Positions 56,650 to 64,000 of a DNA stretch of 64,000 nucleotides are shown here, one piece after another. The notes under the pieces are model-generated. The model searched no databases. It was not told where the DNA came from and saw only the letters and a list, made by a program, of their open reading frames with translations. A program made the translations under genes and the position numbers. The DNA is taken from NCBI GenBank assembly GCA_030015575.1, contig CM057340.1, positions 750,207,632 through 750,271,631 of the forward strand. Reading direction: 5' to 3'. The stretch comes from Agapanthus africanus (Eukaryota; Streptophyta; Magnoliopsida; Asparagales; Amaryllidaceae). The stretch's first letter is position 1. Each line of letters opens with the position of its first letter.

Positions 56650-59600
56650 TTGATTAAGGCGTGATATGGTCGCTACCAGGAGAGAGAGAGAAGAAAACAC
56701 TCAGCGTGCGCTCTGTCAAGAATAGATTGGTTATTATTTTATCTAATCAGGATGGCTCCCACTGCTTTTTATCAAATCTTCCTTCAAACCCTAAAAGGAA
56801 AGACTAGCCGGGATTAATTACACACTACAAGTTCGCCAATCTTTCAGCCAGGCCAGTGTCGGTACTTTGAGGGAGGTCCCCCTTGCTTTCGCACGAACCT
56901 AATTAATGTAAACCTCGTTTTCCCAGAGGCGTAACCCCGTTGACACCTTTCTAGACACCTACTTGATCGGCTAATTGTAACGTATAAAACCCCCCCAGGA
57001 GTAACACTTACTCGCAGCGGGTATCGGGATCCAACTATCTCATAGAAGGTATGCAATCTCATTGCAAATTTCAACACTTGAAATTCCCGATAATATTTTG
57101 CCCCTAGCGTCCTATGACCTTGACAGAGGTCAACAAACCATAGACTGCTAGTCAAGTTCAACCCGTCATTTCCTGATTGAAGTAAACCCACCCGCACGAC
57201 CCTTGACAGAGGTCAACAAGGTCGCACGACTACCCTAAATCAATCACATCATATGCTTATGCAGATAAGCACTAATCAGCTACCGCACACTACGCCTTGA
57301 CAGAGGTCAACAAACGCAGCACGAATACTAACCAGTACATATCTGAAATGACGGAGGGCTACGACAGGTTTTTCTGAAAACCTATTGCGTAATGAACTTG
57401 ATATCGTTGTAGAATCAAATGATTTTAAAATGGAGTGTTTTTGAAGCTTTTCTAGTTTTGCTAAAGGAGTCATTCCCGGTGAAGGGATCGTCGGTCCTTT
57501 CCTCGTCGAATGAGGTGCGGGATATATCATATATATCACTGTGCAAAGCAAAAACACTTAAAAGCAATCAAAAGACAAACCGAAGGTTGTAGCATCTGCC
57601 AGTTATTGCTAAAGGAGTCACTCCCGGTGAAGGGATCTCGGTCCTTTCCTCATCGAATAAGGTGCAGGATATATCGCATATACCGCTATGCAAAGCAAGA
57701 ACTGTAGCTACCTGTTTTATTTTGAAATTCGATTCTACAACATCTTAGGTTTCTTTTAATTCATTAATCATATTAATGAAGTCCCATCATTTAAGTACCT
57801 ATACATCACAGATAAATACGACGTACACTTATGCCATCCGCATTCGCCTCGATGTCCCCTCGTGCACCGTTAGGTTAGGTAACTAACGGCAGAGCGGGGC
57901 AGGGCTAGCACGGGTGTAAAACATAAGTAACGTCTATATAATATATCATATATACTATATACAGTATCTATCATAGAACATCACATGATCACATCACAGA
58001 TATCGCAGCAGAAGAAACATATGAAATATTGGATATACTAGGACGTCCGTGTTTTCAATACGAGCCAGTATAAAACACGGATTCCACGGTCGTGATGAAT
58101 AGCCAAACCCACACCCCTAGACCCCTACGAGAGCGGCAAGCAACCCTACCAATTCTAGAGTTAGGAGACCCGGACCCGACTCCTCGAGTTGGTCTCCCAC
58201 TGGACTCCAGAACCCGGTTACTTGTGCTCCCCTCCTTGGGTCTATCCTAGTGCGGAAAAGTAAATAATATACAAACGGTGACAACTTCCGCAACCTGGAA
58301 GCGCCCCAATAAAAGAATATTACATACAAGTTTTTACATGAATGAAAATGAAAAACACTCATCTCACATAAAAACCCCCGGCTATTCAAACACGACGATC
58401 CAATATAGCATATCCAGCAACACATAACATCACATGTCATCAACGTAAGTAAATATGCGCATCCCAATTGTCGTTGACATATAGCAACGAAACCGGCGAT
58501 ATCACATATTACACTTACGGTCACAGAAAAGAAAGTGTAAAACTACAACAGTTGGAATCCGCAACCACCTCAGACATCGCATGCCTGACCAAATGAATTA
58601 CTTAGACATCGCATGCCTAACAATTATAAACCCCGCATTTTAGTCTCATTATCGAAAACACTTTTCAATATCGAGTCGGGCAATTCAACAAGATTCCCGA
58701 TAGTCTGATCGAATACTCGTCGCAAACTTTAGTAGGCGGCCGCACCCCCGATACCGTCGACGAAGTGCACCAAGGCGGAACACCGCTACCGCGAGCACCC
58801 GGACGGATGCTTTCGGCGACGGGGTTCTCCTACAGTCACTTGGTCGGGGCTATGGAGTGAGGCTGTCTATTAAGTTTACCCGGCGAGTATCCGCGTACGC
58901 TACGTGATTGCGACGGACTTTTGATCACATCAAAATTCCGTGGCAACCGATCAATTGAGACTAAACTGCTATGTTTATAACATTCATTCAGTTATCACAT
59001 AACTTTTTGTGAATTCCAATTATTGTATCCCATTCCGGATAAACAGAAAATGTTAAACTTTTCGATCGAACAATCTAACACCCAAGTTTTCCCGATACAG
59101 ATCACCACATGAAACAAGTCTAACAACATTCAGTTCGTGCCTCAGTACCGACGGTCCAGCCGTAGAAGGGTCAAGCCAACGCCTCACATGTGGCACGCCG
59201 TACTGCCCCAAACCCGAAGGTTCAAAGGGCAGTTCAAGACGGTCACATAATCGAGTTAAGGTTTGTGTCTTCTAGAGGGACCATCGCGTTACTTGCACTA
59301 CTTAGAACGTCGTTAAACTACGGAAAAATCCAACACTTGGAAATTTCCCGACAGGGGAAAAATTGGGTATTTATATCCGGTCGAACTTTTTAACATATTC
59401 TAAAATTTATCCGGAAAGCCACATAGACAACATCTGATACTCCGATCGAACATACGAATCCCCAAAACAACTGCAGAAAATTCAACTCTTGAATAATTTT
59501 TAAAAATATCCAGAGAACTCAGAAGCTGAAACAATGAATTACTGTGTAAAAAGTTAGGGCTGACATCAGCAAACTGCCGCTGAACCGCCGCCTAAATCAA

Positions 59601-59750
59601 CATTATGCCGCGGATCCGCGCCAAAGTTCACTGTTCATGGTCCCAATTTTGCACCGTAATTCTTATATTTTCCTGCTTATTTCTCTGCATATTTTTAATC
59701 ATGAAAAATCACTGTTTTTAGAAAAAGGACAGAGAGCAATTTTCCGGGTA
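56650..59750. other. unexplained ~3.1 kb in the copia gag position
   Basis: No gag, no recognisable protein in any frame. It contains three copies of CCTTGACAGAGGTCAACAA (57118, 57201, 57295), a ~90-bp unit repeated at ~147-bp distance (57461-57550 and 57608-57697), and a longer part from ~58200 to ~59700. The last part has the look of a plant gypsy LTR (alternating AT-rich and GC-rich, GGTGACAACTTCCG start-like motif, CGATCGAACAATCTAACACC). Foreign or LTR-derived replacement of gag is inferred. Confidence 0.5.
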
Positions 59751-59804
59751 GGGTTTCGGTTCGATCGGACTTCAAATCGCGTCTAGACTTCACCTAAGGC
59801 TCTA

Positions 59805-59821
59805 GCTAGGCTCTAATACCA
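59805..59821 (-). other. primer-binding site of the copia element
   Basis: The minus strand next to the LTR reads TGGTATTAGAGCCTAG, one base from the initiator-tRNA-Met site TGGTATCAGAGCC. Confidence 0.9.
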
Positions 59822-59822
59822 C

Positions 59823-62052
59823 TGTAGGGTTCCTAGGCACTCAAGTGAGGTCTCCCAAGCCATCAAGCATGGCAATTTCAAAAATTATGGTGCCTACAAA
59901 CCCTAAACTACGGATCGATAACTAGATGTCTAGGCGAACATTGAACTAGTTAACACTTAACTAATGAGAAAACGGAAATACAACCTTTGTAGATCCGGTG
60001 CTCCACCTCCATAGCTCCGCAACGAAGTCCTCTCCGCTGTCCAAGTCAAATCCGGGCTCTAGGATCGGCTTCGTCGGAGAATGGGTAAGCTAGGTCGTCG
60101 ATGTCCATGCCGAAGATGATCTACGTCGAGGCATCGCTAAATCAAGCTCCGACTTCACCAAGTCAAGAAACTTGTGAAGTAAACACACTCTACTACTTGG
60201 CAAGAGGTAGAGGATGAAGAAATAGGAAGTGGGTTAACTTTAGAATTGGATTTCTCACTCAAAAACATCAATCACCATTGATGATGTAAGCTTTTCTTCA
60301 CTTGAAGCAAGGAAGAAGAAGAAGAAATGTTATGATAAGAATAAATCTAAAATGAAAAGAATAATACATTCTTATCATCTTAGAACCATGGTTTAGTGTA
60401 GAGAATTAATCATGGTTGAGTGGTATGGTTAGGGTTAAGGATGAGATAAGAATAGTGGACTAAGTCAAAGCTTCATGAAGCTTTAACTAAACAACAAAAG
60501 AAGCCACCATCCTTTTCTCTTCCTTTTATTCATTTATCAAAAATAAATGGATAACTAAATAAGATAAATGAATAACTAAAAGATAAACCCTAACCATTCC
60601 CACTAACCAAGGTTTAATACTTTACACTTAACCAAAAAGCATGTATCATCAAACATGATACAAGCAAGTGCACAAAATCATATCGCATATGTAATGCGCA
60701 CACCCGAGTGAGAAAATCCATTTAAAGTGAACCAATACTAGTTAATGCAAAGTAATATATCAAATATATAATTATACATTAAATCATTAAATCAACACTT
60801 GATTCAATGATCCGGTCATGTCGCACACAACCGACTAGTATACAATGTATCGGCTTATCGAATCAACGCTTGAATCGATAACTAGGTTATATCGCATACA
60901 ACCATTCGATACATTCATCGCGAGAATGGAATACGGTATCACATACTCGCATTATTCTCGGTCCCGCACATATCTCATATGCGCTCCTATTTCGTTTCGC
61001 TTGAGCCAGGAAACCTCTGTGTAGGACTCTAAAGACTCGTCAATACGCCGGCAGCGGATGATGATCATATCAAACACCCACAAGCCGCAAGCGGTCTGCT
61101 AAACGTAACGGCCACCCGGGTATTGAGCGATCTGAAGATCGACGAGCAAGCCCGCTCACACTCCAGTGAATCCGACCAGTAACACTACCGTACAGTCCGG
61201 TCTGATCGTCTGATATGTCGCATATCTCGCCTAGGGGTGGTAAACGTCAGACCCCAATAGCTCAATAAGTCGTGTCGATATGAGGTCTATAACAATTCGA
61301 GAAACTACTGGTAACACTTACCAGTAAATCTCAGCAACCCTGGCCAGGGATTTCCTGTTATAGCCAATCGAACACAGCGCAACATCAACCCCCTATACCG
61401 GGAGAGACGAATCCCCTCCTATCGCTCATTGCCTCCATGTGACTCGGGACTGTACCCAAAAACCACCGTTTTGCACGCCCTCTTGGACGTGGTAAGATAG
61501 AAATCAAAGCACAGTGGGAACCACACAAGACTCTATGACGATCTCGGGTCAACAGACTACTCTGTACCAGTGTCACCAGAGAACTGCCATCTGACGTGAG
61601 GTATAATACCATCTGGGAGTTCTCGGCGAGTCCGTCCAGTGTACCCAGTCTCAACTGAGCACCCGTATATCATCTCCGATGTCAAACACCAATGGATATG
61701 GGATCATCCATCGCCCATCTGTATGGGTCGAGAAGGTACACGCTAGTCTACTCTGGTATATCGATGCCCCGTCTCGATACACCCACGACTAGGGACTTTG
61801 AAGGATGTACTTATGGACTACCATGTCCCCACTAGTATGATCCGCATCATAGTCCAGGTAGTCAAGTACAGATCCTAAGGGCTTTACCAACATGTAACAG
61901 AGAGACAATCAGCATACACGTTAAGGTAAAGTTCAACCAGATAGCATACTATCATGTCGAGCAAGAAAGTCCTCCCTATATATGTCCCAGCATCCACTAC
62001 AATATACATCCTATGTACAGTAATGGCCTCTAGGGCATACATATAACTAACA
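59823..62052 (-). repeat. 5' LTR of the copia element
   Basis: 2230 bp. The two LTRs agree almost everywhere; most differences cluster near 61474-61556 against 53289-53371. Confidence 0.97.
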
Positions 62053-62057
62053 AAGAC
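62053..62057. repeat. TSD of the nested copia element (right)
   Basis: AAGAC, matching 51634-51638. Confidence 0.97.
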
Positions 62058-63026
62058 TGCCTCGAGTATGCGAAGCAATGCCACTCGTGCCAGATTCATG
62101 GGGACTTCATCCACCAGCATCCAAATCCTCTACATCCAACGGTGGCTAGCTGGCCATTCGAGATGTGGGGAACTGACATAGTCGGCCCTATCGAACCAAC
62201 ATCATCCAGGGGACATCGTTTCATCCTAGCGACAACTGATTACTTCTCCAAATGGGCAGAAGCAGTACCGCTGAGGGAAGTGAAGACGGAGAATATCCTC
62301 CATTTCTTCAAGACGCACGTCATTTATCGGTTCGGAACTCCGAGACGAATCATCTCCGATAACGGGCCAGCCTACAGAAGCCACAAGATTAGCCGCTTCG
62401 CACAACAACACAACATAGACTGAAGATATTCCTCAGTTTATAATCCGCGAGCTAACGGTCTAGCTGAGGCTTTCAACAAGACCTTGACGAAGATCGTAAA
62501 GAAGACGGTATCCCGAAATAAGAAGGACTGGCACGAGAGATTACAAGAAGCTCTCTGGGCGTATCGAACTACGTTCAAGACGGCCACGAACACAACGCCG
62601 TACGCGTTGGTATTCGGTACAGAAGCAGCACTCCCCCTTGAGATAGAGCTACCTTCTCTACGAGTGGCAGTCCACTACGAGCCGACGGATGAAGAAAATG
62701 CTCACCTTCGGCTTGAGGAGCTTGACGCCGTTGATGAAACTCGGCTCATAGTGCAACAAAATCTGGAGGTTTATAAAGCAAAGATGACGTGCTCATATGA
62801 AAGATTGACCAGGCCGAGGACATTCCGCCAAGGCGAACTCGTGCTAGTGGTCAAAAGACCTATGATCCCCAATCGCGCCAAGCGGGGAAAATTCGAGCCG
62901 AACTATGAAGGCTCGTACATCATAGACAAGGTCTACCAGGGTGGAGCGTATCTACTCAGGGATATGCACGGTGAAAGACCTTTCAGGCCAATAAACGGTC
63001 GCTTTCTGAAGAAATACTACGCTTAA
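62058..63026 (+). pseudogene. Tat integrase, finger end, DDE core and C-terminus
   Basis: In frame with 51429-51638 once the copia is taken out. It starts CLEYAKQCHSCQIHGDF (the two zinc Cys residues), then the DDE core: Asp in FEMWGTDIVGPI, TTDYFSKWAEAVPL, Asp in IISDNGPAYRS, and Glu in NPRANGLAEAFNKT. The C-terminal part has WAYRTTFKTATNTTPYALVF, FGTEAALPLEIE and the closing GAYLLRDMHGERPFRPINGR, ending at TAA (63024-63026). One TGA at 62421 stands where Trp is expected (HNID-RYSS). No chromodomain, as usual for Tat. Integrase inserts the DNA copy in the nucleus. Confidence 0.9.
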
Positions 63027-63127
63027 CGGGCCAGGGCCTAGGTCAATGATAGATGACGACGACTATGTCCGCTCGCTGTCTTCCTAAGCCCGAGCCCTAT
63101 AAGTAGTAACCGGCCTTCTTCAACATC

Positions 63128-63420
63128 GGACCGAAATGTTCTTAAACTAACAACGGATCGAAACGTCCCTAAACTAACAACGGACCGAAACGTCCCTAAA
63201 CTAACAACGGACCGAAATGTCCCTAAACTAACAACGAACCGAAACGTCCCTAAACTAACAACGGACCGAAACGTCCCTAAACTAACAACGGACCGAAATT
63301 TCCCTAAACTAACAACGGACCGAAATTTCCTTAAACTAACAACGGACCGAAACGTCCTTAAACTAACAATGGACCACTATATCCTAAAACTAGCCGTTGA
63401 CCGAGATGTCGATAAACTGC
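63128..63420. repeat. 27-bp tandem array, about ten units
   Basis: The unit GGACCGAAACGTCCCTAAAC + TAACAAC repeats about ten times with few changes, ending in decayed units. It lies ~100 bp after the integrase stop and is related to the GGAC...GTCC arrays of the LTR. Confidence 0.95.
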
Positions 63421-63560
63421 GGTGGATTGCAGCGTCTCAAAGTCGATACAAAAAAATATTTAAAAAAATAATATAATAAAAATAAAACGGTATGTCCATA
63501 AGCGAAATGGGCACGGATGAAAACCCGAAAGGACTCCGTGAGTAAAAACAGCAGGGCTAC
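63421..63560. other. non-coding link in the Tat 3' region
   Basis: A poly-A/TA-rich patch (63450-63490) followed by unique sequence; no gene or LTR start seen. Confidence 0.5.
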
Positions 63561-63599
63561 CGGCGAGTGTTTGTGAAAATCCGAAAGGGCGCAACCTCG

Positions 63600-63990
63600 T
63601 TAAAGGACATTTGCAGGGTCCTCACGACCTTGTAAGGAGAAACCACCCGCGTGAGATCCTTACGACTCACAAGGGAGCAACACACTTAGGAATCCTCACG
63701 ATTCTTAAGGAGAAATTACACTTGCGAGATCCTCACGACTCGTAAGGAGAACTCTCTTATGGGACCCTCACGGCTCATAAGATTTGAAAGTCTTAAGTTA
63801 CAGAGACCCGAACCTGTTCTTAAGCAACCCCCTCCCTACAACCTTCATTATTGCCCTACAAGTGGCTCAATACTGACCCTTGTATACAATCCACGGGCGC
63901 GAATAAACATTTCCCTAATCGAGTCCTAACCGTGACTAGAGATATGTTTATATGGTGAAAAACCCTTGTAAGTCCTCTCGACTTATAAGG
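63600..63990. repeat. CTCACGACT...TAAGGAGAA repeats in the Tat 3' region
   Basis: At least six imperfect units around TCCTCACGACTCGTAAGGAG (63615, 63657, 63695, 63732, 63765, 63973), mostly 35-45 bp apart, each with an inner CTTAxxxACTxxxTAAG-like dyad. Tat elements often have tandem repeats between integrase and the 3' LTR. The 3' LTR (TGTTCCC...) is not reached. Confidence 0.75.
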
Positions 63991-64000
63991 AGAAAACCCT

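Larger units (their letters stand above)
51639..62052 (-). mobile_element. copia LTR retrotransposon, probably non-autonomous
   Basis: A 10.4 kb Ty1/copia element in reverse orientation with two ~2.23 kb LTRs (TGTAGGG...CTAACA on the + strand), perfect AAGAC TSD, a PBS and a PPT. Pol remnants on the minus strand are out of frame with each other, with protease (56500), integrase (55800) and RT (54500-54950), in copia order. No gag is recognisable; instead ~3 kb (56650-59750) is unexplained. LTRs differ at roughly 1% of positions by eye, so the insertion is young although the coding is dead. Mobilisation in trans by a related active copia is the simplest reading. Confidence 0.9.
40021..64000 (+). 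mobile_element. Tat-lineage gypsy element, 3' end outside the window
   Basis: A very large Ty3/gypsy element: 3.2 kb 5' LTR, PBS-like site, gag with CHHC knuckles, protease, RT, RNase H, a second archaeal-type RNase H, integrase and long repeat-rich 3' non-coding DNA. The extra RNase H after RT-RNH is diagnostic of the Tat clade (Ogre, Retand and relatives). It inserted in the outer Tekay protease region, with CCCGT (40016-40020) as the presumed TSD. Without the nested copia it is at least 13.5 kb within the window and has no 3' LTR before 64000. Confidence 0.9.

Noticed and set aside
58117-58524. 135-codon minus-strand frame in the copia unknown segment
   Set aside because: Cys/Leu-rich translation without motif and no similarity to gag; kept only as part of the unexplained region.

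Overview
This window is nuclear DNA of a flowering plant with a repeat-rich genome. The evidence is a dense nest of plant-type LTR retrotransposons (Ty3/gypsy Tekay/Del and Tat lineages, Ty1/copia), CACTA (En/Spm) DNA transposon parts carrying a captured plant REM-type B3 transcription-factor gene, introns with GT/AG borders, and plant retrotransposon primer-binding sites of the initiator-tRNA-Met type. The species cannot be read from the sequence. No tRNA, rRNA, bacterial operon or CRISPR array is visible, and no complete intact gene is certain.

Layout. 1-2962: GC-rich LTR of a Tekay-like element, cut by the window edge. 2963-13581: a small unrecognised host gene (exon 1 4137-4300 plus 11140-11290, exon 2 13276 onward) split by a 6.8 kb CACTA transposon (4301-11136, TSD AGA). 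That transposon holds a head-to-head inverted duplication of a captured B3 gene. The host-gene intron carries a fold-back MITE. 13599-15420: a truncated copia element. 16911-22995: a decayed CACTA tnpA/Ptta-type gene, split by a Tat solo LTR (17651-21229).

23005 to the right edge is a nest. An outer Tekay element (3' LTR 23005-25932) sits in the end of the CACTA gene. A complete second Tekay element (27468-38308, 5-bp TSD TGTAA) lies inside its pol. Its remaining pol is broken at 40020 by a Tat element (5' LTR 40021-43187, body to beyond 64000). The Tat integrase is in turn split by a copia element (51639-62052, TSD AAGAC). Reading the codons on both sides of three of these insertions (the CACTA, the inner Tekay and the copia) restores continuous frames, so the order of events is unusually clear.

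Working parts. The two Tekay copies have gag with two CCHC knuckles, protease, RT, RNase H, integrase and a chromodomain-like tail, all broken by stops that are mostly C-to-T or G-to-A changes. The Tat element has a very long polyprotein frame with CHHC-type knuckles, an atypical protease motif, RT, a decayed RNase H, an additional archaeal-type RNase H and integrase. Its LTR promoter region is packed with paired G-boxes (CACGTG) exactly 10 bp apart. The copia element has near-identical LTRs but a catalytically damaged RT and no recognisable gag, so it was probably moved in trans. Strongest leads: the B3 hairpin locus, the helically phased G-box array, and the ~3 kb of unexplained sequence in the copia element.
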